Source: an uncultured Clostridia bacterium
GTDB lineage: Bacteria; Bacillota; Clostridia; Christensenellales; Pumilibacteraceae
Direction: 5' to 3'
DNA length: 45,484 nucleotides
Assembly: GCA_947589465.1 (NCBI GenBank)
Contig: CANQAE010000008.1
Span: forward strand, 1 to 45,484
This document shows, one piece after another, positions 1-7,845 of this stretch (its first letter is position 1; every line of letters starts with the position of its first letter). Both the position numbers and the translations under genes were made by a program. The notes under the pieces were generated by a model. It saw nothing but the letters and a program-made list of their open reading frames with translations. It had not been told where the DNA came from and ran no database searches.

Positions 1-309
1 TATATTACCACTTTCCTACCTACCCTGTCAAGCGTTTTTCTGTACTTTTTTCTATATTTTTTTTATTTTTTTTCGTCTGCCAAAATTTCCCGACTTACCT
101 CGCTATCTTTGGCTACTCTATTATGTTGCCGCATTGTCTGCTTTATTATAATAATTATAAAGAAACTACAAAAGATATCCACGCATAAAACAATTTATTA
201 TTTTTCGGCTTTCAAATCCGCTGTTTTTTACGATATGAAAATATATTGCAATTTTTTTCATCGAAATTATTTATTTTTATACTATTTTACATAAAACATT
301 GAATTTTGC
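1..309. other. AT-rich intergenic stretch without a gene
   Basis: Very T-rich sequence with homopolymer runs. The only open frame is short and low in complexity, with no ribosome site. No RNA gene, repeat or clear terminator was recognised. Confidence 0.6.
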
Positions 310-338
310 TTGCTATACTTATTTAATTATGCTAAAAT
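310..338 (+). promoter_or_regulatory. Promoter for the 359 lipoprotein gene
   Basis: TTGCTA (310-315), 17-base spacer, TAAAAT (333-338). The predicted transcript starts near 345, right at the AAGGAGG ribosome site (344-350), which leaves a leader of only about 14 bases. Confidence 0.6.
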
Positions 339-358
339 TTAACAAGGAGGATTATATT

Positions 359-2365
359 ATGCGTAAAACTTTTATAATTGTAATGTGTATTTTAGTTACT
401 TCTATTATTTGTTGCGCATGCAGCCCGCAAAATAAAAACGTTTTTGTGCAATATAAATCGAACGGCGATGGCGGTTATATTTCGGGCACTGCAATTCAAA
501 TAATAAAATACGGAGAAAACTCCTCTGTTGTAGAGGCAATTCCAAATGAAGGCTATCAGTTTACAAAATGGTCAGACGAACGCACGGATAATCCGCGTAA
601 TGACTCCAATATCAAACGAGACCTTGAAATCGTCGCCATATTCAAAAAGATCCCAATAACACTTCAATATTCTACCTCATCTAATTACGGGAAACTCGAA
701 GGAGCGCCAATCCAAAACTTGGAATACGGAGACAATTCCTCCGCCGTAAAGGCTATCCCCTATGAAGGTTTTACTTTCGTAAAGTGGTCGGATGATCGCA
801 CGGATAACCCAAGAATAGACACCGATATAAAGCAAAACATCAATGTTCAGGCAATATTCGAAAAAGTCGTACTCAATGTAAAATACACTGCTCAAAAAAA
901 CGGTCAAATAAAAGGCGCTGATATTCAACTTATCGAGTACGGAGATAATTCATTCACCGTAGAAGCGATACCCAACTATGGTTACAGATTTATAGAGTGG
1001 TCGGATGGTCGCACGGATAATCCGAGAAAAGATACGAACGTTAAGCAAGACATTGACGTTGAGGCAATTTTCCGAGAAAAAGAAATATTCGATGTAAATT
1101 ACTCTGCCGGCGAAAACGGTAATATAGAAGGCGTTGCCAAGCAAAATATCTATTATGGCGATAATACAACTGCCGTAGAGGCGATACCCGACGAAGGGTA
1201 CAGATTTGCAAAATGGTCTGATGGTTGCACGGATAATCCGAGAATAGACACAGACGTTAAGCAAAACATTGACGTACAGGCAATATTCGAAGAAATCATT
1301 AATACCTACGAATTAATCTACAACTATGCAACAGAAAATACTGAACAAAAGGAAATAACAATAGGATATTTCGACGATCTGTCTAAAATCACGTTGCCCG
1401 TTCCGCAAAGGCTTAACTCTACTTTCGAGGGTTGGTATTTTGAAATAGATTACCAAACACAAGTAGCGGATAAAGACGGAAAAATCACTATGAGCAAAGA
1501 CAATTTGCGCAATAATTCCAAAAAATTATATGCAAAATACACTACTCTGCAAGAAGCAAAGTACAAAATTCTTATGGTATATGTTACCGAAATAGACGAC
1601 GAGTTTTATTTATTTGAAAAGAAACCAGGCGAATGGGGTGAAATATGCGGAACAAAATATGTAAAATATTCCATGAGCGAAGATGAACGATTGCTTTGCA
1701 AAATGACAACACAATACTTTGAAGAAATGCTCAATACAATGTTTGCAGGCTTGGTTACTTTCGAAGTAGATGAATATTACACAACGCAACCGCTAAAAGA
1801 GAGTAGTTTTCGCCAAGGTATCAGTGCTAACAGCGTTGATTATTTCATTGATGCCGACGATATTCCCGAAATGTCGGATGAAATGTTAAGTAAATACGGA
1901 AGCGTAATTACTACGGTCAATTTTATGGAATATGAAGATATACGTCCAAGGCTTCATTCAAGCACCGGGCTTGGTGGTTCTAAATATGCATGCGTATATA
2001 TGGATAGCCAACTTAGAGGGTTTTATATTAACAATCAATCACTTCAAGATACACTTCTCAATCCTTCGCATATTTATTATAAAAATTGTTGGTTATCTTA
2101 TTTAGAAACATATCTTCATGAATTTACCCATACGGTGGAATCACGATTTTACAGTGTAGTATTAGATGAGAAACTTACTTATCATTATGTATCGTCAAAA
2201 TTATCAAAATATTATGCCGAAATTTATCCCGATTTCTGGGATAATCATTACTTTTATTTAATACGCATAAGCGTGTTGTATCTTCTTGGGCAAGCCGAGT
2301 ACAATGGCAAAACTTACGGTATCCCCTACGACTTTTGGCTCGGTAAACTGACGGGAAAAGAATAA
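359..2365 (+). CDS. Secreted repeat lipoprotein with HEFTH metallopeptidase-like domain
   Basis: 668 residues. The start at 359 has AAGGAGG eight bases upstream; the longer TTG-initiated frame at 299 lies before the promoter. Residues 1-21 form a lipoprotein signal ending in a Cys-rich lipobox (Cys18/19/21), so the product is probably anchored outside the cell membrane. Four tandem repeats of about 70 residues (roughly 28-96, 100-167, 172-238, 243-311) share the core YGDN...AVEAIP..GY.F.KWSDGRTDNPR, typical of bacterial surface repeats. A different InlB-B/Flg_new-like repeat follows (about 317-395). The C-terminal 270 residues carry HEFTH at 587-591, an HExxH zinc-binding motif of the gluzincin type. 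I do not recognise the peptidase family. The third zinc ligand is not obvious, although downstream Tyr/Glu-rich sequence (YYAEIYPD) could supply it. It is monocistronic and more AT-rich than the following genes. Peptidase activity is inferred from the motif only. Confidence 0.8.
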   Translation: MRKTFIIVMCILVTSIICCACSPQNKNVFVQYKSNGDGGYISGTAIQIIKYGENSSVVEAIPNEGYQFTKWSDERTDNPRNDSNIKRDLEIVAIFKKIPITLQYSTSSNYGKLEGAPIQNLEYGDNSSAVKAIPYEGFTFVKWSDDRTDNPRIDTDIKQNINVQAIFEKVVLNVKYTAQKNGQIKGADIQLIEYGDNSFTVEAIPNYGYRFIEWSDGRTDNPRKDTNVKQDIDVEAIFREKEIFDVNYSAGENGNIEGVAKQNIYYGDNTTAVEAIPDEGYRFAKWSDGCTDNPRIDTDVKQNIDVQAIFEEIINTYELIYNYATENTEQKEITIGYFDDLSKITLPVPQRLNSTFEGWYFEIDYQTQVADKDGKITMSKDNLRNNSKKLYAKYTTLQEAKYKILMVYVTEIDDEFYLFEKKPGEWGEICGTKYVKYSMSEDERLLCKMTTQYFEEMLNTMFAGLVTFEVDEYYTTQPLKESSFRQGISANSVDYFIDADDIPEMSDEMLSKYGSVITTVNFMEYEDIRPRLHSSTGLGGSKYACVYMDSQLRGFYINNQSLQDTLLNPSHIYYKNCWLSYLETYLHEFTHTVESRFYSVVLDEKLTYHYVSSKLSKYYAEIYPDFWDNHYFYLIRISVLYLLGQAEYNGKTYGIPYDFWLGKLTGKE

Positions 2366-2389
2366 GCAAAATAAAATCCATTTCTATAC

Positions 2390-2426
2390 AAAAGCGCCGC
2401 TTGGCAGGTTGTCATGCGGCGCTTTT
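2390..2426. terminator. Bidirectional intrinsic terminator
   Basis: Perfect 11-bp stem AAAAGCGCCGC / GCGGCGCTTTT around a 15-base loop. A and T tracts sit on both sides, so it can end the lipoprotein gene on plus and the acyltransferase operon on minus. Confidence 0.85.
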
Positions 2427-2436
2427 ATCGATCCGA

Positions 2437-2520
2437 TGCGCTCATAATTATTTTTGTATAGCCCATAAAAATAATATCTGTGTGCTCATAATTATTTAAG
2501 CATAGACTATAAAAATATAA
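2437..2520. repeat. Two-copy imperfect 40-bp direct repeat
   Basis: Units 2437-2476 and 2481-2520 share TGYGCTCATAATTATTT and a following ATA-rich half, with a few substitutions and a 44-base period. They lie between the terminator and the end of the convergent acyltransferase gene. Function unknown. Confidence 0.65.
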
Positions 2521-2529
2521 TGGCTTTTT

Positions 2530-3324
2530 CTACAAACTCAGATATTCGAGTTTGCGGTCGTAAACCGATTCGTAAGTATCCTTCCACATTTGTTCCGCCG
2601 TCGCTTTCATTTGCGATTCACGCTCCTTTGGCGGCAAACTTTTATTCGGGTAAATCGCGGGCAGGATATGTATCCTTAATTTTTTGAGTCCGCCCCTCTT
2701 GCTTTTTTTGAAAGTGCAAAACAGCGGCAGAACGGGCACGTCGAACTTTACGGCATAGTGGAAAGCGCCGCTTTTCATCGGGCGCGGTTTTTGATAATTC
2801 CACCACATCGACTGCTCGGCATTAAAGTGTACCCTGTTGCCCTTTTTCAGTTGGCTTCCCATTTCGTTTATGAGGTTACGCATAGCCACTACGTTGGCGC
2901 TGAACGGCCAAATACCGCCGTGACGAATAATTGCTCCGCCGATGCCTTTCTTGTTGTTGAACGGCGCAGACGTGCTGAAAGATTTGTACCAACCCGTAGC
3001 GAGTCTTACGAACAAGATATCGAGAAAATGAAAATGATTGCATATCGTTATCGCGCCACTACTCCCAAGCGCTTTGAGATTCTCCTTGCCGTCCACTTTC
3101 GCCCCGAACGACAACTTGATGAGCAGGCGCCCGAATGTCGCCAAAACGGTACGACAAAAGCCCGTAAAAGCACGGTGATACCACGGCTGAGCGTATTTGT
3201 AATCGCCGTCGGGCATACTCCAATTGTAGCCGTAAGCGATGGAATTGAAATTGAATCTGCCATGGCGTTCCAGCGTATCTTGTATGCCCTCTATTTTCTC
3301 ACGCTTTGTTCTCTTTCGATCCAT
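2530..3324 (-). CDS. PlsC-type lysophospholipid acyltransferase
   Basis: 264 residues. The PlsC/AGPAT fold is supported by the catalytic HxxxxD motif (His97-Asp102, in NHFHFLD) and a second substrate-binding block at 167-172. That block reads FNAEQS instead of the family's FPEGTRS, so it is a divergent branch. Such enzymes transfer an acyl chain to lysophosphatidate or related lipids at the inner face of the membrane. The start at 3324 has GAGGA just upstream and overlaps the end of the glycosyltransferase gene by 26 bases, so the pair is coupled. The neighbour suggests a shared role in making or modifying a glycolipid, which is inference. The N-terminal 50 residues are basic and unlike standard PlsC. 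Confidence 0.85.
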   Translation of the reverse strand: MDRKRTKREKIEGIQDTLERHGRFNFNSIAYGYNWSMPDGDYKYAQPWYHRAFTGFCRTVLATFGRLLIKLSFGAKVDGKENLKALGSSGAITICNHFHFLDILFVRLATGWYKSFSTSAPFNNKKGIGGAIIRHGGIWPFSANVVAMRNLINEMGSQLKKGNRVHFNAEQSMWWNYQKPRPMKSGAFHYAVKFDVPVLPLFCTFKKSKRGGLKKLRIHILPAIYPNKSLPPKERESQMKATAEQMWKDTYESVYDRKLEYLSL

Positions 3325-4603
3325 ATTCCTCGTTTTCCGTTATCCTTGCGGTGGGTTTCCATTCCCTGTCCTGTTTTGTCTTTATGATGTAAAGTCCCTT
3401 GATATATGCAAACAGGTACTCGATTATATAAATGGGGTTATAAAACGCAACGGCGACCCGCTCGCCGAAGGTGATCATGGCGAAATCTTTACGCGATACG
3501 CACAATGCAAGTAATGTGTAAGTAAACAGCAAAATATACGCCGCACCGATAGGCAAAAGTACGAGAAAATACAATGCATATCGCCACAAATGCTCGTGCC
3601 GAACCCCATAGTAAATGCATAGCCCGACGCCGGTAAATACGCATAACAACGTCGCGACTATAAATATTAGGTATGTCAATATTCCGAACAAATATTCGGC
3701 TGTGCCGAAACTGAGTCGCTTTTCGCTCTTGACCTTGTTTTTTACGTCCTTTTTGTATTTTTTGTCGCACTGCCTAAATCCCGTCAGCCAGCGGACGCGG
3801 CGCGTAAAGTTCTCCTTGTGACTGAGCGCCTCCTCGGTATAAAGCACGGCATACGGGTAGTAAGCGCACTTGAACCCATGCAAAAGCGCTCCTCCCACTT
3901 TGAATTCATAATCTTCCGCCAAAGTGTGGTACGGCCATCCGCCTATTTCTTCCACGACTTCTCGTTTGAACGTTAAGCCTTGTCCGCACAAATTGAGGGG
4001 CATTCCCACCCTTGTCCTCAATGCGTTGCCGAAATTGTCTACCATGGGCCAAGTAAGAGCCGCACAGTTGGAATTGAGCGACCTGTACTTTTTGGCGAGC
4101 AAAAAGTTCTTGGCTATTTTGCGCGGAACGAGAATATCCGCTCCGCTCTCCATTGCGTTGTTGAGTTCGCTTATGAAACTCTCGTCAAGTATGCCATCGG
4201 CGTCCACGATCGCGAACACGTCGAACGATCGCAACTTTTCGGGCGGCAGCGACATGAAAAATCCGTCAAGCGCATCCCCCTTGCACGTTTGGTCCTCGAT
4301 TATCGTAACGTTATAGCCGATTTCGCGAGCCATGTCAACGGTGGGGTCGCCTTTTTCCTTTACTATTACGAAAACTTCGAATTTATCTTTGTCGTAATTT
4401 TGCTTTTGCAAGGAGTCGAAAAGATCCTTTATTACCGACGACTCGTTGCGCGCGGGAATTATTATTCCTATTTTACGCCTAACCGACGACTCGTATTTTT
4501 CGAACTTCTTGAACCCGTAAAATATGCCGACAAGTTTGGGCAGAAACAAGAGAAACGCAAGAAATACCAAAGCGCCGTATACGATCAGTACGATAGATAT
4601 CAT
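3299..4603 (-). CDS. Membrane family-2 glycosyltransferase
   Basis: 434 residues. An N-terminal membrane segment (about 3-25) is followed by a GT-A domain (about 44-280) and three or more C-terminal membrane segments. Visible family-2 motifs are IIIPARNE (47-54), the metal-binding DAD (134-136), the acceptor-site EDYEF (230-234) and RRVRW (268-272), the counterpart of the processive QxxRW motif. This layout matches the cellulose/poly-GlcNAc synthase-like group, which polymerises or transfers sugars at the membrane. The exact product cannot be read from sequence. AGGAGGTG stands before the ATG at 4603. The start overlaps the preceding 43-residue gene by four bases (ATGA), and the PlsC gene overlaps its end. 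Confidence 0.88.
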   Translation of the reverse strand: MISIVLIVYGALVFLAFLLFLPKLVGIFYGFKKFEKYESSVRRKIGIIIPARNESSVIKDLFDSLQKQNYDKDKFEVFVIVKEKGDPTVDMAREIGYNVTIIEDQTCKGDALDGFFMSLPPEKLRSFDVFAIVDADGILDESFISELNNAMESGADILVPRKIAKNFLLAKKYRSLNSNCAALTWPMVDNFGNALRTRVGMPLNLCGQGLTFKREVVEEIGGWPYHTLAEDYEFKVGGALLHGFKCAYYPYAVLYTEEALSHKENFTRRVRWLTGFRQCDKKYKKDVKNKVKSEKRLSFGTAEYLFGILTYLIFIVATLLCVFTGVGLCIYYGVRHEHLWRYALYFLVLLPIGAAYILLFTYTLLALCVSRKDFAMITFGERVAVAFYNPIYIIEYLFAYIKGLYIIKTKQDREWKPTARITENEEYGSKENKA

Positions 4604-4731
4604 TGCCTTGCACCTCCTACATTTCGTTTCAGCAACATATAGATGAATCGCAAAATGAACGGTATGCCTATAAGAATCAAAATAATGGTGTTGGCGGTTG
4701 TAAAAACGTTATAAAGCGTTACGTGCCACAT
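4600..4731 (-). CDS. 43-residue single-pass membrane protein
   Basis: I place the start at 4731, where AGGAG lies seven bases before ATG. The same frame is open to 4869. However, a perfect promoter (4841-4869) covers the upstream start codons, and the ATG at 4836 has no ribosome site. The peptide has one hydrophobic helix (about residues 14-36) and a basic tail ending KRNVGGARQ. It overlaps the glycosyltransferase start by ATGA, so it is probably a small partner or assembly factor of that enzyme (inference). If 4836 is used instead, the protein gains 35 polar residues. No known family recognised. Confidence 0.6.
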   Translation of the reverse strand: MWHVTLYNVFTTANTIILILIGIPFILRFIYMLLKRNVGGARQ

Positions 4732-4840
4732 ATTTTTCTCCTGTGCTTTACTTGTTCTTTCGTAATAAGCGCCGATTGTAAAGTAATCCGTCACGCCTGA
4801 AAATATCGGTCGAAAATTCGACGAGGTTCCTTTCATTGTT

Positions 4841-4869
4841 ATTATACCTTTAATAAAAACTTCTGTCAA
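4841..4869 (-). promoter_or_regulatory. Consensus promoter of the glycosyltransferase operon
   Basis: TTGACA (4864-4869), 17-base spacer, TATAAT (4841-4846) on the minus strand. Predicted transcript start is near 4834, giving a leader of about 100 bases before the 43-residue gene. Confidence 0.85.
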
Positions 4870-5017
4870 GCCGTTTTACCGTTATTTTAAGTCTATGCGG
4901 CGACGCGAAGTTCGTCATTTGTTTTTCGCGGATTTTAGGTTTTTCCGTCGAAAGTTTACGTCAAAAGTATTATAACCTCTAAATTATTAAATTTTTATTA
5001 AATTTTCGCAAGAAGCG

Positions 5018-5578
5018 TTATTTTTTATTTTCGTCGCCCATGCCTTCGATAGTGATGTTTTGTATCGATCTTGCGAGAGTGCGAGTCGCCTTGTTTTCGA
5101 GGTTCCTTTCCAAAAACGCCATATTGACCCCTTCCCACACGAACAGCGTACCGCTTATGTTTATGAGATCAAACCATAACTCGTAATTGCTGAGTAGATA
5201 ACTGAGCACCAAAATGGCGGCGCCCGCGCCTATCAACGACCAACCGCTGATAAGTTTTTGCTTGTTCTCTTTGATAGTTCGATAGCCGACGAGATAGATA
5301 TTTTGCTTTATTATCTGCTCACATTCTTCTTTTTCGTATTCCCCGAAATCCTTTATGATGATATGCAAATTCAACTTGAATTTTCTCGGCAGCAGCGACA
5401 CCGCCTCGCGTATATCCGAGAACAGCGTGTCGTTGAGTTTTTCAATTTCAACGCCGCCGAAATTCGGGTTTATGAGTTCGGCAAACGTGTCGTAAACGAG
5501 TTTCAAAGTCGCTACGTTGCCTTCGATCGAAAAATAATGCTTCAAGATATCCATTCTTATTTCATTGCTTTTGCTCAT
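5018..5578 (-). CDS. Unrecognised two-pass membrane protein
   Basis: 186 residues from ATG 5578, which has GGAG seven bases upstream; an in-frame ATG at 5620 with GTGGAAAG is a possible alternative. The N-terminal half is soluble (about 1-108), acidic and helical, with a run KDFGEYEKEECEQIIKQN. Two hydrophobic segments follow (roughly 115-150), then a charged C-terminus ending MGDENKK. The N-terminal half vaguely resembles cytosolic sensor-like domains of small integral membrane proteins, but I cannot name a family. It has its own promoter (5643-5671) and no close partner gene. Confidence 0.7.
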   Translation of the reverse strand: MSKSNEIRMDILKHYFSIEGNVATLKLVYDTFAELINPNFGGVEIEKLNDTLFSDIREAVSLLPRKFKLNLHIIIKDFGEYEKEECEQIIKQNIYLVGYRTIKENKQKLISGWSLIGAGAAILVLSYLLSNYELWFDLINISGTLFVWEGVNMAFLERNLENKATRTLARSIQNITIEGMGDENKK

Positions 5579-5642
5579 TTTCTTGCTCCATATGTCATTT
5601 TTTCTTGCTCGCCGTTTCATATCGGGCTTTCCACTTGTATTA

Positions 5643-5671
5643 ATTATATCATAGTTTCGGGACAAGAGCAA
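5643..5671 (-). promoter_or_regulatory. Promoter for the 5018-5578 membrane protein
   Basis: TTGCTC (5666-5671), 17-base spacer, TATAAT (5643-5648), minus strand. Transcript start is predicted near 5636, which rules out the upstream-most start codon at 5671. Confidence 0.7.
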
Positions 5672-5705
5672 TAAAAAACCACGCTTTGGGATTTGCGATA
5701 TACAA

Positions 5706-5739
5706 AAAGAGCAGAGGTTTTATTTGTCCTCCGCTCTTT
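5706..5739 (-). terminator. Terminator of the 5796 lipoprotein gene
   Basis: Stem AAAGAGC/GCTCTTT, extended by AGG/CCT after a small internal mismatch, with a T run on the minus-strand 3' side. Confidence 0.7.
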
Positions 5740-5795
5740 GATTCTAATTTATCAAGAAAATTATCGAGAAAATTATCGATGATTTAGCAGGATAA

Positions 5796-7703
5796 TTACA
5801 GTGTAAATACACCCATTACCTTGCCTTTGACGTCTGTTATCGTCGCTGTCGTCCCGTCTATTTCCATAAACAAAATCTTGTTGTCCGCCACAAAGCATAT
5901 ATGAGTATCGTCTATCACCGTAATATTTCCCGCCGTAATGCCCGAAATCGTGATACCCGTATTCGAGATAGAAAGTTGACCTATGAAATCGTACTTATTA
6001 TCTCCTTTCCAAGTCTTGCCGCGCAAATCGGAAGGAATGTTGTCGCAAGTCGAGTCCCACGTCTTTCCGTAGCAAGTAACGACTCCGTAAGAACTTACCT
6101 CGGTGATCGAGAGCGAACCGTAATGATATTTGACTTTGTATGTTGTCGACGTCGCTCCCTTGATCGTGTACCCGTCCTTAGCGTTTCCGCTCACTATCGA
6201 ATATTCGGTATTGCCGCCGATTATGCACGTTTGCTCGCCCGCAACTATCGAGATCCTGTTCAAATTCAACGAGTTGGGATCGGCAAGATGAGTGCTTCGA
6301 CTATCCAAATATTTGAGCCAATCGCCGCTGTATTCAGCCGCAAAGCCGCCGAATTTAACATTAATCTCGACGTTCTTCGTCATTGATATGAGATAGGTAT
6401 TGTCGGATGCAAGTTTCGCATTCTCGTCGCCGACCACTTCGAAATTTACGTATACGTCCTCGTTTGGCAATGCCGTAAACAGTATTTCCGACCCCATATC
6501 CACTTTATAAACTCCGTCGTCCTTTTTCGCGATGGGTTTACCTTCCGCGGCGAGCGAATAAGTTCCGTCTCCTATGCAATTGACCGTTATGGTGTATTGA
6601 ATTTTGACGAAAGTGACGGTTATGACCGTGTTTGCCGAAAGCGAGGCTATTTCGTATGTTCCGTCTTCGGTAAGCGTTGCATTCTCGTCGCCCGACACGT
6701 TAAATGTACCCACTTCGAAATTCTCGCTCGGCAAAGCCTTGAACGTTAATGCCGTGCCTATGTCGAGTTTATATGTATCGTTTTCGCCCTGTATCTCTGA
6801 GTCGCCCGAAGTCAATTTATACGACCCGTTGTCGCCGCAACTTACCGTAACGGTGTACGCTATCTTCGAGAATTCGATTAGCACGTCCAAATCTTCTTCC
6901 ACCGTCATTGTGTATGTGCCGTCATCGGTCAAAGATACGTCATTGCCGTTGATCGTAAACAAACTTACTTCGTATCCCTCCGCAGGCAACGTGGCAAAGA
7001 CGACCGTTTCGCGCGCGGGAACAGTATATTCGCCCGTATCTGATGGCTTGCCTTCGCCCACTGTCACGGTACACGACCCGTTGTCGCCGCAACTTACCGT
7101 AACGGCGTAATTTTTCTCAACGAAAGTAGCGTCTATCGTAATGTTTTCCGATATATCGTTTATAACGTACTTGTTGTCGGTAAGTTGCTTATCCGTACCG
7201 TTTACCTTAAAGGATCCTACTTTATAACCGCTTGCGGGAGTTACGGTTACGGTAACGTTGGTACCTTTTTCGTACTTATTGTCCGTTTTCGCGGGGCTGA
7301 GTTCGACTTTCCCGTGTTCAGCACCGTTCACAGTTACGGTATAAGTTTCGCCCGACGGAGTTTCGCCCCCGCTTTGTTTCTTGAACGTGACGTCTATTTT
7401 CGTGTCTGCCGTAACTTTGAACTTGTACTCGTTGTTCGCGTCAAGTTTGGCTACACTGTCAACGTCCACTTTGAACGAATCCACTTCGTAACCGCTGTCG
7501 GGCGTGACCTTGACTGTCACTTCTTTGTCCAACTCGTATTTGCCGTCTTTCGCTTCGGGCGTCAACGTTACGCTACCGTGCGTACCCGCATTGACCGTGA
7601 CTTCGTAAGTCTTCTCGCCACACGCTGCGAATACAGCCAGCGACAGGCACAATGCAAAAACTATCGTAAGCGCCGCCGCCAAGCGTTTCTTGATTGTTTT
7701 CAT
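5796..7703 (-). CDS. Lipoprotein with five surface beta-repeats
   Basis: 635 residues. ATG at 7703 follows GGAGAG; nine extra residues upstream in frame lack support. A signal peptide ends at VFAAC (Cys28), so the protein is a lipid-anchored exported product. Five tandem repeats of 75-85 residues follow (about residues 30-430). Each begins with a Y.VTV...G..G strand and ends with I.VTF, resembling the bacterial beta-repeats of the InlB-B/Flg_new neighbourhood; the core reads ALPxEGYEV. The C-terminal 200 residues form a separate beta-rich domain that I do not recognise (ITVIDDTHICFVADNK near the end). No catalytic motif is visible. The likely role is a surface adhesin or binding protein. It is monocistronic, with its own consensus promoter and terminator. 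Confidence 0.82.
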   Translation of the reverse strand: MKTIKKRLAAALTIVFALCLSLAVFAACGEKTYEVTVNAGTHGSVTLTPEAKDGKYELDKEVTVKVTPDSGYEVDSFKVDVDSVAKLDANNEYKFKVTADTKIDVTFKKQSGGETPSGETYTVTVNGAEHGKVELSPAKTDNKYEKGTNVTVTVTPASGYKVGSFKVNGTDKQLTDNKYVINDISENITIDATFVEKNYAVTVSCGDNGSCTVTVGEGKPSDTGEYTVPARETVVFATLPAEGYEVSLFTINGNDVSLTDDGTYTMTVEEDLDVLIEFSKIAYTVTVSCGDNGSYKLTSGDSEIQGENDTYKLDIGTALTFKALPSENFEVGTFNVSGDENATLTEDGTYEIASLSANTVITVTFVKIQYTITVNCIGDGTYSLAAEGKPIAKKDDGVYKVDMGSEILFTALPNEDVYVNFEVVGDENAKLASDNTYLISMTKNVEINVKFGGFAAEYSGDWLKYLDSRSTHLADPNSLNLNRISIVAGEQTCIIGGNTEYSIVSGNAKDGYTIKGATSTTYKVKYHYGSLSITEVSSYGVVTCYGKTWDSTCDNIPSDLRGKTWKGDNKYDFIGQLSISNTGITISGITAGNITVIDDTHICFVADNKILFMEIDGTTATITDVKGKVMGVFTL

Positions 7704-7779
7704 AGTTTTCTCTCCTTTTTTCGAAATCACAGACTACACACCGAGTATTCCTTTATTGCCACAATTAAGTCTTATCAAT

Positions 7780-7808
7780 ATTATATACCATACAAAGTGT
7801 TTTGTCAA
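7780..7808 (-). promoter_or_regulatory. Consensus promoter of the repeat lipoprotein
   Basis: TTGACA (7803-7808), 17-base spacer, TATAAT (7780-7785), minus strand. The leader to 7703 is about 70 bases. Confidence 0.85.
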
Positions 7809-7845
7809 TAGGCTTTCACGAAAAAGTAATAAAGGCTGAAAAATT

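Noticed and set aside
4732..4869. Longer N-terminus (up to 46 extra residues) for the 43-residue membrane protein
   Set aside because: The upstream starts lie in or at a perfect promoter and lack ribosome sites, whereas AGGAG stands before 4731.
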